Assembly (NCBI GenBank): GCA_038522735.1
Contig: JBCBJX010000006.1
Location: forward strand, 5,448 to 69,447
Length of the DNA stretch: 64,000 nt
Reading direction: 5' to 3'
Source of the DNA: JBCBJX01 sp038522735
GTDB taxonomy: Bacteria; Pseudomonadota; Alphaproteobacteria; Caulobacterales; Parvularculaceae
How positions within the stretch are numbered: the stretch's first letter is position 1; each line of letters starts with the position of its first letter. This document shows positions 1 through 8,741 of the stretch, one piece after another. The notes under the pieces are model-generated. The model saw nothing but the letters and a program-made list of their open reading frames with translations. It was not told the origin of the DNA and searched no databases. A program made the position numbers and the translations under genes.

Positions 1-22
1 CAGCTGAGCCGGTCCGGCGGGC

Positions 23-1201
23 TCAGGCGCGCTTCAGCTCCGCCATCGCGTCCTCGATCCCGCCGAGGGTGAGGGGGAACATGCGGTTTTCAATGAGCTG
101 GTTCAGCATGCCGATGGAGGGGGAGTACTCCCAGCTCGCCTCGGGCGTCGGGTTGAGCCAGACCGCCGACGGGTAGGTCTCGAAAACCCGCTGCATCCAG
201 ACCGCTCCCGGCTCCTCGTTGAAGTATTCGACCGACCCGCCCGGCACGGTGACTTCGTAGGGGCTCATGGAAGCGTCGCCCACGAAGATCACCTTGTAGT
301 CGTGGGGATAGGTGTGCAGCACCTCCCAGGTCGGGATCTTGTCCGTCCACCGCCTTTTGTTTTCGCGCCAGACGAAATCATAGAGGCAGTTGTGGAAGTA
401 GAAATACTCCATGTGCTTGAATTCGGTGCGGGCGGCGGAGAAGAGCTCCTCGCAGACCTTCACATGCGGGTCCATTGAGCCGCCGACATCGAAGAAGATC
501 AGCACCTTGATGGTGTTGCGCCGTTCGGGGCGCATCTGTACGTCGAGATATCCGTGGCGGGCGGTCGCGTCGATAGTGCCGTCGAGATCGAATTCGTCGA
601 GAGCGCCCTTGCGGGCGAATTTGCGCAGTTTGCGGAGCGCCAGCTTAATGTTCCGGGTCCCGATCTCAACCGAGTCGTCGAGGTTCTTGAACTCGCGCTT
701 CTCCCAGACCTTGACCGCGCGTCTGTGACGGCTCTCGCCGCCGATCCTGACGCCTTCCGGGTTGTAGCCGCCATGGCCGAAGGGCGAGGTCCCTCCCGTG
801 CCGATCCATTTGTTCCCGCCCTCATGGCGCTTTTTCTGCTCTTCGAGGCGCTCCTTCAGCGTCTCCATCAGCTTGTCCCAGCCGCCGAGCGCCTCGATCT
901 CCGCTTTCTCTTCGTCGGTGAGGAATTTCTCCGTCAGAAGACGAAGCCAGTCTTCGGGGATTTCCTCGGCGACCAGCCCGTCCTCCACGCTTTCAATACC
1001 CTTGAAGACGTGGGCGAAGACGCGGTCGAACTTGTCGAGATTGCGCTCGTCCTTAACCAGCGTCGAGCGCGACAGGTAGTAAAAGTCCTCCACCTTCCGC
1101 TCCGCAAGGTCCGCCTCCATCGCCTCCATGAGGGTGAGGTACTCGCGCAGGGAGACGGGCAGCCCCGCGTCCTTGAGCTCATGGAAGAAGATGGTGAACA
1201 T
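23..1201 (-). CDS. VWA domain protein, CoxE-like
   Basis: Protein of 392 aa. The C-terminal half (from about residue 230) is a von Willebrand factor A-like fold with a metal-ion-dependent adhesion motif, DVGGS, near residue 239, as in CoxE-type VWA proteins. The N-terminal half is helical and charged. No signal peptide or membrane segment is visible, so it is probably cytoplasmic. CoxE/VWA proteins typically work with MoxR AAA+ ATPases in remodelling or metal-insertion complexes, and a moxR gene lies upstream on the same strand (3325-2483) with one DUF547 gene between them. The ATG at 1201 lies 18 bp after the DUF547 stop, suggesting co-transcription. The substrate cannot be read from the sequence. 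Confidence 0.85.
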   Translation of the reverse strand: MFTIFFHELKDAGLPVSLREYLTLMEAMEADLAERKVEDFYYLSRSTLVKDERNLDKFDRVFAHVFKGIESVEDGLVAEEIPEDWLRLLTEKFLTDEEKAEIEALGGWDKLMETLKERLEEQKKRHEGGNKWIGTGGTSPFGHGGYNPEGVRIGGESRHRRAVKVWEKREFKNLDDSVEIGTRNIKLALRKLRKFARKGALDEFDLDGTIDATARHGYLDVQMRPERRNTIKVLIFFDVGGSMDPHVKVCEELFSAARTEFKHMEYFYFHNCLYDFVWRENKRRWTDKIPTWEVLHTYPHDYKVIFVGDASMSPYEVTVPGGSVEYFNEEPGAVWMQRVFETYPSAVWLNPTPEASWEYSPSIGMLNQLIENRMFPLTLGGIEDAMAELKRA

Positions 1202-1219
1202 ATGCGTCCGGACCGCTTT

Positions 1220-2422
1220 TTATCCGTCGTCGGAATCGTCTTCATCGGCGTCGGAGCCGCCGTTCCGCAACGGGGGATCGGGTTCCGACGCGGCTGGTTT
1301 ATCGGCGCTGTCGAGGTCTTGGATCGTGACTGTGCCACGACCGTTCCGGATAAAGAACTCAAGTTTGCGCTGCTGGATACTGTCGATGAACTGGCGAGCG
1401 ATCGGAGAAAGGCCCGGCGCACCCATTACGCGGGTGATTCCATCGCTGTCGAACGTGAATATATTGCCGATCGGGCCGGATATTTGGCCGTAACTCAGGT
1501 CCGCAACGGCGTTATCATAGACATCCGCGCGCACGCGCGCGCCCATGCTGAGATAGTCTTCCGTATCTGCGTTGGCGTAGAGAAGGAGATGTTCGATCAC
1601 CGCCGCCCAGGAGTCGCCGAACAGCGGTCCGCGGGCGTCGTTGTACAACATGGAAATACGATTGAATCGGTCGTCGTTTTCCACGCCGCGTAAAGAGTTT
1701 ACGAACTCACGCGCGTTGTCGCGCAACTGGTCGTAGACCTCGTCGGCCGTGAAGGGGTTTGTTCGGATGTTGGGTCCGCCGATCGCGCCCGTGTAAAACC
1801 CGTACATGACAAGAGGTTGAGGCCAAGTCGGATAGACAATTCGCTTTCGGATATCGTCGAGGCTCAGCGGGACGTCGCGAACCGTGATGATTTTCGCTTT
1901 GTAGACGGACTGTTCGGAGTTCACCGCCTTGAGGCGCGAGACGTCCCGAAACGGATACTGCTTTCCCATCTGATCAAGGAGCAACGCGTTATGGAAATTC
2001 ATCCAGAATGCGAGCTGCTGGTTGGGCGTCATCAGGTCGATTGTCTGAGACTCCGCAACCGCCTTGAAGCCCGCAACAATCTCGGTCGTGATGATCTCAA
2101 ATTTTTTGGGCTGCATGCTGAAGGCGATGCGGTTGCCTTCAAAGCGATACCGACTTGGATTGCCGCGCGGAATGTTCGATCCCGTGCTCTTGGGCAAACG
2201 CGGCGCGGGCACGCGGTCTGACGGACCGACATCGTAAACGACCACGTCAAGAAGCTCTCGATAGGCGCCGTAATCGACTGCCGCACCTGGACGACCATCG
2301 GAGGGCGGTTCGAAAACGCCGAGAATAAGTTGGCGATCCGTCGCTTGCAGCGATTGGTCGATTGTCGTTGCGCATCCTGAAAGAAAGACGGCTGCGCATA
2401 GAGTTGCGATGCGATAAATCAT
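1220..2422 (-). CDS. DUF547 lipoprotein
   Basis: Protein of 400 aa beginning with a lipoprotein signal (MIYRIATLCAAVFLSGC); the lipobox is LSGC with Cys17. The core matches the DUF547 family, with the segment WMNFHNALLLDQ near residue 165, typical of that domain. The end (last 30 residues) is acidic and low in complexity. DUF547 has no firmly established biochemical role. The gene sits between moxR and the VWA gene. By eye its G+C is lower (roughly 50-57% in sampled lines) than that of its neighbours (above 60%), so it may be a later insertion into a moxR-VWA pair. It would be membrane-anchored in the periplasm. Confidence 0.8.
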   Translation of the reverse strand: MIYRIATLCAAVFLSGCATTIDQSLQATDRQLILGVFEPPSDGRPGAAVDYGAYRELLDVVVYDVGPSDRVPAPRLPKSTGSNIPRGNPSRYRFEGNRIAFSMQPKKFEIITTEIVAGFKAVAESQTIDLMTPNQQLAFWMNFHNALLLDQMGKQYPFRDVSRLKAVNSEQSVYKAKIITVRDVPLSLDDIRKRIVYPTWPQPLVMYGFYTGAIGGPNIRTNPFTADEVYDQLRDNAREFVNSLRGVENDDRFNRISMLYNDARGPLFGDSWAAVIEHLLLYANADTEDYLSMGARVRADVYDNAVADLSYGQISGPIGNIFTFDSDGITRVMGAPGLSPIARQFIDSIQQRKLEFFIRNGRGTVTIQDLDSADKPAASEPDPPLRNGGSDADEDDSDDG

Positions 2423-2482
2423 GCCTCAAACCCCGTTATGACCGTTTTGGTAGTTTAGCAGAGCGTTGCAGCGGAGGCGACT

Positions 2483-3325
2483 TCAGCCCTCCCGCCGGGC
2501 GAGGAACGCCAGGCGCTCGAACATGTGGACGTCCTGCTCGTTCTTGAGGAGCGCCCCGTGGAGCGGCGGGATCGCCTTGCGCGGGTCTTTTTCGCGCAGC
2601 GTCTCGAGATCGACGTCTTCGGCGAGGAGGAGCTTCAGCCAGTCGAGCAGTTCCGATGTCGACGGTTTTTTCTTCAGGCCGGGCAAGTCGCGCAGCTCGT
2701 AGAAGGTCTTCAGCGCGTCGGCGACCAGGCGCTGCTTCACGCCCGGAAAGTGCACCTCGACGATGTCCTTCATCGTCCCCGCGTCGGGAAACTTGATGAA
2801 GTGGAAGAAACAGCGGCGCAGGAACGCGTCCGGCAGCTCCTTTTCATTGTTCGAGGTGATGATAACGACCGGCCGACGGACGGCTTTGATCGTCTCGCCG
2901 GTCTCGTAGACGTAGAACTCCATCCGATCGAGCTCCTGCAGGAGGTCGTTCGGGAACTCGATGTCGGCCTTGTCGATCTCGTCGATGAGGAGGACCGGGC
3001 GCTCGGGCGCGGTGAACGCCTCCCACAGTTTGCCGCGTTTGATGTAGTTCGCGACGTCCGTCGCCCGCGCGTCGCCGAGCTGGCTGTCGCGCAGCCGCGC
3101 CACGGCGTCGTATTCGTAAAGGCCCTGCTGGGCCTTGGTGGTGGACTTCACGTGCCATTCGATGAGCGGCGCGCCAAGGCCCTCTGCGATTTCCTTCGCC
3201 AGCACCGTCTTGCCGGTGCCCGGTTCGCCCTTGACGAGCAGCGGGCGCTCCAGCGTCACGGCGGCGTTCACCGCCACTTTCAGATCGTCGGTTGCGACGT
3301 AGTTTTTCGTGCCTTCAAATTTCAT
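2483..3325 (-). CDS. MoxR-family AAA+ ATPase
   Basis: Protein of 280 aa, the usual length for single-domain MoxR ATPases. Walker A is GEPGTGKT at residues 33-40, Walker B is VLLIDEID near residue 112, and the sensor region TSNNEKELPDAFLRRC is intact. MoxR ATPases act as chaperones with VWA partners; the CoxE-like VWA protein encoded at 1201-23 is the obvious candidate. The start is the ATG at 3325. The gene lies between an S41 peptidase and a DUF547 lipoprotein on the same strand. The family call is firm; the client protein is unknown. Confidence 0.9.
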   Translation of the reverse strand: MKFEGTKNYVATDDLKVAVNAAVTLERPLLVKGEPGTGKTVLAKEIAEGLGAPLIEWHVKSTTKAQQGLYEYDAVARLRDSQLGDARATDVANYIKRGKLWEAFTAPERPVLLIDEIDKADIEFPNDLLQELDRMEFYVYETGETIKAVRRPVVIITSNNEKELPDAFLRRCFFHFIKFPDAGTMKDIVEVHFPGVKQRLVADALKTFYELRDLPGLKKKPSTSELLDWLKLLLAEDVDLETLREKDPRKAIPPLHGALLKNEQDVHMFERLAFLARREG

Positions 3326-3396
3326 GAGACGCGACCCCTCTGGTTCGCCTGGAAATTAGGGAGCCCCTGCGGCCCGGTCCACTCGCACGCGCAGCA

Positions 3397-4860
3397 TCAG
3401 CGGCCCGCCGCCGCCAGCGCTACGGCCCGCTCTAGTTGAATGTCGCGCCCGGCGCGGAACGCTTTCAGCGTTTCCGGGACGAAGACGTCCGGCTCGACGC
3501 CGTAGCCGTCGCGCGCGCCTTCGACGACGGCGGAGTAGCGAAAGAGCGGCACGCGTACGACGACGCCGCTTTCGGGCAGGGTGAGAAAGACGAGGACGCC
3601 CGCCGTCGTGCCTCCGACATTGCCGCCGGTCCTGTCGCCGAGAACCGTGACGTGCGGCTGCTCCTGCAGTTTCCGCAGGAGGAAGGTCGACGCCGACGCG
3701 TTGTGTTCGGAGGAGAGGACGACGATGTCGCCGCCGAACGCTTTCGGATGCGGCTCGACGACCGGGCGTCGGGCGTCGCCGACGCGCTCGTAGCCGAAGC
3801 CGTTCCCGGCGAGCGTCCAGCGCTCCGGTTGCGGATTGATCGCGCTTTCATCCCAGGTGCCCACGGCCTCGCGCAGGCCCTCGAAATCGAGGGTCTTTCG
3901 GTACTGTCGGGAGACGGGCTGGAACGGCTCGCGGATCAGCCGGCGGAAAAGGCCGCGCTCGGCGTCTTCGGACCCGCCGCCGTTTTCACGCAGATCGATA
4001 ATCAGCGTCTCGACGCCTTTTTGTTCGAACTCTTCGAACACTGGATCGAGCACCGCGGCGGGGCTGACGGGGCGTCGATAATTCACGAAGCTTGCGACGC
4101 GAAGATAACCGACGCCCTCCGCGGGGTAGGCGACGGTGATCGAGTCGGGAAAATCCGCCTTCTTTTCAAGCCGCCCCCAGGGGAGGGCGTTCCACTCGGC
4201 TTGGGTGATCGCGCCAGCCGAAACCGTCTTGCGCCCGTCGCCCGGCCGGCGCAAACGCACCTCGAAGCGTTCGGAATATCCGTAGACGAGGGGGAAGAAC
4301 CGCTCGAAGCCCGAGGCGAAGAGATCGCCGTCCGTCTCCAGGCTCCGGCGCCGGCTATAGTCCGTATAGCCGTCATAGGAGACATGCCTGATCAGTGTCT
4401 TGACGATTGCTTTGGTGCGGACGCCGTTAATCGACAGGATTTCATCGCCGCGCTGGAAGGGCGAGCCCTCAGGCGCGCTGTCGATGAACAGTCGGTTTCC
4501 AAAGGCCTGGAAGCGGGCCGGGAAGCGATAACGGCCCTCCCGCTCGGGGCCTTTCAGATCGTTCGGCAGCTCGCCCTTGGTGTGCTCGCAGCGGATGGCC
4601 GTCAGGAACTCCGATATTTCAAGATAGAATGAAAGCTGATCGGACCCCTTCGCCGTCGCCGCGCGAAGGGCGTCCCACGCCGCCTCAACCTCGTCCGGCG
4701 AGGCGTATCGCTCATAGCCCGGATGCACCCGTTCCAGCGTCTCTTTCATGAGGGCGAGGTCGGTCGCGACCTCCTCGGCGGTAAGGACTTCCGAGGGCGG
4801 CGGCGCCCACGCCTCAGGCGAAGAGAGCGCAAGGCTCGCGGCGGCGAAAAAAGCGATCAT
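3397..4860 (-). CDS. S41-family peptidase, secreted
   Basis: Protein of 487 aa from the ATG at 4860, which follows AGGGG by seven bases; an in-frame TTG at 4884 would add eight residues. The start MIAFFAAASLALSSPEAWA is a signal peptide, so the protein is exported. A PDZ-like stretch (about residues 130-170, RGDEILSINGV) precedes the S41 core with LIIDLRENGGG and the serine region SSEHNASASTF. After it comes RTGGNVGG rather than the lysine motif of classical tail-specific proteases, so this belongs to the broader S41 group found in periplasmic or tricorn-like proteins. The substrate is unknown. It lies upstream of moxR with a 71-bp gap. Confidence 0.85.
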   Translation of the reverse strand: MIAFFAAASLALSSPEAWAPPPSEVLTAEEVATDLALMKETLERVHPGYERYASPDEVEAAWDALRAATAKGSDQLSFYLEISEFLTAIRCEHTKGELPNDLKGPEREGRYRFPARFQAFGNRLFIDSAPEGSPFQRGDEILSINGVRTKAIVKTLIRHVSYDGYTDYSRRRSLETDGDLFASGFERFFPLVYGYSERFEVRLRRPGDGRKTVSAGAITQAEWNALPWGRLEKKADFPDSITVAYPAEGVGYLRVASFVNYRRPVSPAAVLDPVFEEFEQKGVETLIIDLRENGGGSEDAERGLFRRLIREPFQPVSRQYRKTLDFEGLREAVGTWDESAINPQPERWTLAGNGFGYERVGDARRPVVEPHPKAFGGDIVVLSSEHNASASTFLLRKLQEQPHVTVLGDRTGGNVGGTTAGVLVFLTLPESGVVVRVPLFRYSAVVEGARDGYGVEPDVFVPETLKAFRAGRDIQLERAVALAAAGR

Positions 4861-4953
4861 GACGGAGCCCCTGTTGTCCTTCAAAGCATACGAAACGCCG
4901 CTGTGTGCGGACCAGCAGATGCGGCGAACGGTGCGTTTCTGTCGATGAGGCGC

Positions 4954-5226
4954 CTATTTCCCGCGCCGGTTCAGTCGCCGTGCGATGTCCGTCCAGATCC
5001 ACACGGCGCTCGCCGCGACCAGCGCGGCGCCGATCGCCGACGGGAGCGGGCGCCAGACCGCGAGCAACAGGCAACCGCCGCCGAACATCGCGACCTGCGC
5101 CAACAGTTTTAGCCCGCTCCAGTCAAACGCGGCCTCGCCGAGCGCGGCGGCGACGGACAGCAGCGCGCGCCCGGCCGCCGCGAGAAGCGCAAACATGCCA
5201 TCGGCGTCGATGCGAGGCTGGCGCAT
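4954..5226 (-). CDS. small membrane protein, unknown
   Basis: Protein of 90 aa with two or three hydrophobic stretches (around residues 10-28, 36-56 and 62-80) and a basic end (RRLNRRGK). I do not recognise a family. It starts at an ATG at 5226, 18 bp after the stop of the 2-oxoglutarate oxygenase gene on the same strand, so the two are probably co-transcribed. No clear Shine-Dalgarno sequence is visible. It is a likely inner-membrane protein of unknown role. Confidence 0.55.
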   Translation of the reverse strand: MRQPRIDADGMFALLAAAGRALLSVAAALGEAAFDWSGLKLLAQVAMFGGGCLLLAVWRPLPSAIGAALVAASAVWIWTDIARRLNRRGK

Positions 5227-5244
5227 GGATCTACCCGCTCATAC

Positions 5245-6183
5245 TCAAAGCAGCCCGATCTCTCGCAGCCGCTCTTTCAGGAAGTCGTCGGCGGTGATGT
5301 CCGCCTCGACCGGCTCGAGGTCCCGGCAGCTCGGGATGCGGGAGAGCACCGCGTCAGGCCGGGGGTGCAGGAAGAACGGCGCCGAATAGCGCGAGACGTT
5401 CGGGCCCGTCGGGTTCACCACCCGGTGGGTGGTCGCGGGGATGCGGCGGCCGGTGATGCGCGCGAGCATGTCGCCGGCGTCGGCGATGATGGCGTTGCGC
5501 GGCGCCGCGATCGGCCGCCAGCGGCCTTCGTGGTCCTTCAGCTCCAGCCCGGAGGCCGACGCCGCGACGAGCAGCGTGATGAGGTTGATGTCTTCATGGG
5601 CCGCGGCGCGCACCGAGGCCGGGTCGGCACCCTCCGGGATCGGCGGATAATGGAGGAGACGGAGGATCGAATTGCCGTCCCGCGCTATGGCGTCGAAGTA
5701 ATCCGCAGGCAGATCGAGCGGGCCCGTGAGGGCCTGAAGGAGCGTCAGCCCTGCGCGCTCAAGCCCGTCATAAAGGCCGAGCATCGCCGGCATGAAATCG
5801 GTGATCTCTTCGGGCCAGACGTTCGGCGCGTAGACGCCGGCGAGGTCCGGTCGTCCCGCCGTCTCGCGCCCGACGTGCCAGAATTCTTTGAGGTCCGGCG
5901 CCGCGCTGTCCTTCGCGTGCTCCTCGCCGAAGGGCGTGTAGCCCCGCTGGCGGCCTTCGCCGACGATGTAGGCGCGCTTGGCTGCGTCAGGCAGGGCGAA
6001 GAACGTTTCGGAGGCGGCGTAGGCTCGCTCGAGCAGGTCTTCGGAAATTCCGTGATCGACGAGGATGACGAACCCCGTCCGCGTCAGCCCGTCGAACAGG
6101 GCGTCGACAAAGCCCGCGCGCCGGGCGCCGCCGGCGGCGTAATCCGGCAGGGCGATGTGAGGGACGTCGGCGAGGAGGGTCAT
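5245..6183 (-). CDS. 2-oxoglutarate/Fe(II) oxygenase
   Basis: Protein of 312 aa in the isopenicillin N synthase-like family of non-haem iron oxygenases. I use the ATG at 6183 (MTLLADVPHIALPDY). The open frame runs 49 codons further upstream but only through a palindromic repeat, so that extension is rejected. The N-terminal DIOX_N region includes FVILVDHGIS. The catalytic core shows the HxD pair in HEDINLI, the distal His in TTHRVVNP and the 2-oxoglutarate-binding RxS in RYSAPFF. Such enzymes hydroxylate or desaturate small molecules; the substrate here is unknown. It is divergent from a thiamine diphosphate enzyme. Confidence 0.88.
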   Translation of the reverse strand: MTLLADVPHIALPDYAAGGARRAGFVDALFDGLTRTGFVILVDHGISEDLLERAYAASETFFALPDAAKRAYIVGEGRQRGYTPFGEEHAKDSAAPDLKEFWHVGRETAGRPDLAGVYAPNVWPEEITDFMPAMLGLYDGLERAGLTLLQALTGPLDLPADYFDAIARDGNSILRLLHYPPIPEGADPASVRAAAHEDINLITLLVAASASGLELKDHEGRWRPIAAPRNAIIADAGDMLARITGRRIPATTHRVVNPTGPNVSRYSAPFFLHPRPDAVLSRIPSCRDLEPVEADITADDFLKERLREIGLL

Positions 6184-6202
6184 CTTACACTCTAACTTCG
6201 TA

Positions 6203-6288
6203 CCGCTCATCCCGGCGAAAGCCGGGACCTCCATCCGAAGGAGATGGAGCAGGTGTCGGGAGGTCCCGGCTTTCGCCGGGGTGAGCGG
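6203..6288. repeat. 30-bp-arm intergenic palindrome
   Basis: Two 30-bp arms, 6203-6232 and 6259-6288, are reverse complements with one mismatch. Each holds its own small hairpin CCCGGCGAAAGCCGGG (or its complement). The 26-bp centre is unrelated. It lies between the divergent oxygenase and thiamine diphosphate enzyme genes and would form a long stem or cruciform. It resembles the palindromic intergenic repeats spread through many alphaproteobacterial genomes. Confidence 0.8.
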
Positions 6289-6328
6289 TGTTGGTAGGAC
6301 GTCCCGGACAAAGGAGAAAGTCCCGCCC

Positions 6329-7963
6329 ATGCCCCGCCAGACCGCCGCCCGCCATATCGTCGAAGCGCTCCGCGCCCAGGGCGTCTCCCATGTCTTCTGC
6401 GTGCCGGGGGAGAGTTACCTCGCGCTCCTCGACGCCCTGCATGACGCCGCCGACATCCGCCTCATCGCCTGCCGGCATGAGGCGGCCGCCGCCAACATGG
6501 CCGAGGCCGCGGGCAAGCTGACAGGCCGGCCGGGCGTCGCCATGGTGACCCGCGGGCCCGGCGCGACCCACGCCGCGATCGGAGTGCACACGGCGTTTCA
6601 GGATTCAACGCCGATGATCCTCTTCATCGGTCAGGTCGCCCGCGACCAGCGCGACCGCGAAGCCTTTCAGGAGGTCGACTACCGCCGCTTCTTCGCCCCG
6701 CTCGCAAAGCGCGTCGAGGAGATCGACGCCGCGGACCGCGCGCCCGAATACGTCGCCCGCGCTTTCTCCGCCGCGATGAACGGCCGTCCGGGGCCGGTGG
6801 TTCTCTCGCTCCCCGAAGACATGCTGACGGAGGAGGCGGACGCGGGACCCGTCGCGCGCGTCGAGCCCGCCGTCCCCGGCGTGCGCGAGGCCGACCTCGT
6901 CCGCCTCCAGAGAATGCTCGCCGAAGCGAAGCGGCCCCTCGTCATCGCCGGCGGCCCGGGCTGGAGCCCGGAAACCTCCGGCGATCTCGCCCGCTTCGCG
7001 GAGCGGAACGCGCTGCCGGTCGCGCTATCATTCCGCGCCAAGGACACGCTCGATAATCGTCACCCGAATTATGTGGGCGATGTCGGCATCGCGCCGAACC
7101 CGCAGCTCGCCGAGCGGGTGCGGGGCGCCGATCTCGTCCTCGCCCTCGGGCCCCGCCTCGGGGAGATGACGACGTCCGGCTATTCGCTCTTTTCCTCGCC
7201 GACGCCGGCCCAGACCCTCGTCCACGCCCATGCGGGGGCGGAGGAGCTCGGCCGCGTCTTCCAGCCCGCGCTCGCCCTCAACGCGCCGCCCGCGGGCTTC
7301 ATGCCGGCGCTGGCGTCGATCACCGTGGAAAACCCGCCGTGGACGGAGGAGACGAAGACCGCTCGCGCGGAATACGAAGCCTTCTCACAGCCGGTTGGGG
7401 TGGAGGAGCGCGTCAACCTCTCGATAATCTGGTCCTGGCTCTCGGAGCGCCTGCCCGAGGACGCGATCGTGACGAACGGCGCCGGCAATTACGCCAGCTG
7501 GCTGCACCGGTTCTACGCGCACAAAGCCTGGCGCACGCAGCTCGCCCCGACCTCCGGCGCCATGGGGTACGGCGTTCCCGCGGCGCTCGCGGCGAAAGCG
7601 CTGCACCCGGAGCGGACGGTGGTCTGCGCGGCCGGCGACGGCTGCTTCATGATGTCCTCGAACGAGCTAGCGACCGCCGTCCAGTACGACCTGCCGGTCG
7701 TTTTTCTCGTCTCGAACAACGGGACCTATGGAACCATCCGCATGCATCAGGAGCGCGATTATCCAGGGCGGGTCGCAGGCACGGATCTCGTGAACCCGGA
7801 GTTCGCCGCCTACGCCCGGTCTTTCGGCGCCCTCGGCGCCCGGGTGGAGCGGACGGAGGATTTCGAGGCGGTGTTTGAAGAGGCGCTCGGCTCGGGGCTC
7901 CCGGCCGTGATTGATCTCGCCGTCAGCCCGCGCGAGATCGCGCCGGGCCGCCGGCTTCCGTAA
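6329..7963 (+). CDS. thiamine diphosphate enzyme, IlvB-like
   Basis: Protein of 544 aa with the three-domain layout of acetolactate synthase-type enzymes. The N-terminal pyrimidine-binding domain has the activating Glu in ACRHEAA near residue 50. A central domain follows, then a C-terminal domain with the cofactor motif from GDGCFMMSS to VSNN (about residues 430-460). I use the ATG at 6329, preceded by AAGGAGA with an 8-9-base gap, rather than a GTG at 6281 inside the palindromic repeat. Such enzymes join or decarboxylate 2-oxoacids; acetolactate synthase, a benzoylformate decarboxylase-like or an oxalyl-CoA-like activity are all possible. No small regulatory IlvN subunit is adjacent, so a catabolic role is more likely than branched-chain amino acid synthesis. 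Confidence 0.85.
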   Translation: MPRQTAARHIVEALRAQGVSHVFCVPGESYLALLDALHDAADIRLIACRHEAAAANMAEAAGKLTGRPGVAMVTRGPGATHAAIGVHTAFQDSTPMILFIGQVARDQRDREAFQEVDYRRFFAPLAKRVEEIDAADRAPEYVARAFSAAMNGRPGPVVLSLPEDMLTEEADAGPVARVEPAVPGVREADLVRLQRMLAEAKRPLVIAGGPGWSPETSGDLARFAERNALPVALSFRAKDTLDNRHPNYVGDVGIAPNPQLAERVRGADLVLALGPRLGEMTTSGYSLFSSPTPAQTLVHAHAGAEELGRVFQPALALNAPPAGFMPALASITVENPPWTEETKTARAEYEAFSQPVGVEERVNLSIIWSWLSERLPEDAIVTNGAGNYASWLHRFYAHKAWRTQLAPTSGAMGYGVPAALAAKALHPERTVVCAAGDGCFMMSSNELATAVQYDLPVVFLVSNNGTYGTIRMHQERDYPGRVAGTDLVNPEFAAYARSFGALGARVERTEDFEAVFEEALGSGLPAVIDLAVSPREIAPGRRLP

Positions 7964-8516
7964 CCCGCCGCGATTTCAGCGCGGCGCGGAACATCGCCTT
8001 CGTGCGGTTCGGGCCCGACCAGCGCTCGCCGGTCGGCGGCAGGGGATCATCCGAGCGCGCGCAATGGCGCAGGACGAGGGCGAAGAGGACGAGGGCGTTC
8101 TCAAAGGCGAGATCGGCGATCTGCGCCTGCATCGCGCCATGCTCCAGCGGAAAGCGCCGCACGGCGAGGATGCGGCCGGCGTCGATCTCCGCCGTCATCT
8201 CATGGGCCGTGACGCCGAAGACCGCCGCCCCGTCGAGCCAGGCGAAGCCGTCCGGACATGAGCCGCGATACTCCGGCGGGCCCGGGTGGACGTTGATCGG
8301 CTGGACGCGGAGCCCTTCGATCACGTCCGCCGGGATGATGAGATCGTTGAGGAAGGAGACGAGCCGCGTCTCCTCATAACGGCCGGCGAGGGCGGCGCGC
8401 AGGGACTGAACGTCGCCGACGCAGCGGGCGTCGAGCTCCGGATGAGCTTCGGCGAGAAAGGTCGGAAGATAAGCGCGATCGCGGTCGCCCGCGACCACGA
8501 CGAGCTGACGCGACAT
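7923..8516 (-). CDS. formyltransferase-like protein
   Basis: Protein of 197 aa related to formyltransferases of the Fmt/PurN fold. The segment INVHPGPPEYRG, followed by FGVTAHEMTAEIDAGRIL, corresponds to the conserved His/Asp region that binds 10-formyltetrahydrofolate and catalyses formyl transfer. It is shorter than Fmt and has no C-terminal Fmt domain, so it is not the methionyl-tRNA enzyme. The acceptor is unknown. It is convergent with the thiamine diphosphate enzyme gene and their 3' ends overlap by 41 bp. The start is the ATG at 8516. Confidence 0.75.
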   Translation of the reverse strand: MSRQLVVVAGDRDRAYLPTFLAEAHPELDARCVGDVQSLRAALAGRYEETRLVSFLNDLIIPADVIEGLRVQPINVHPGPPEYRGSCPDGFAWLDGAAVFGVTAHEMTAEIDAGRILAVRRFPLEHGAMQAQIADLAFENALVLFALVLRHCARSDDPLPPTGERWSGPNRTKAMFRAALKSRRVTEAGGPARSRAG

Positions 8517-8741
8517 GGCGGCCTCTGCGAAGGGTCGGGATCGCCCTTCTGGCGCCAGGTCCGTCGATAATGCCGGCGAGACGTTGGAGAACCCTTAACC
8601 CGCCGCCGCCCCGTTTGCCCGCCGCGAACGGCTTCGCTATGGGGTCCCGGCGCGCCGCGACCCGGCGCAGGTCGCAACAGGCGGATGACGGGGGAGGCGA
8701 CGGCCTTCCTACCGGCCGCGTCTTGATCGGAGGCGAGGGCC

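Noticed and set aside
6203..6288. CRISPR-like structure from repeated palindromes in the window
   Set aside because: The repeats are single inverted pairs in separate gaps with no regular spacing or spacers, and no cas gene is present.
6184..6330. Upstream extension of the 2-oxoglutarate oxygenase gene
   Set aside because: The extra codons run through a palindromic repeat and do not resemble the family N-terminus; ATG 6183 fits the family start.
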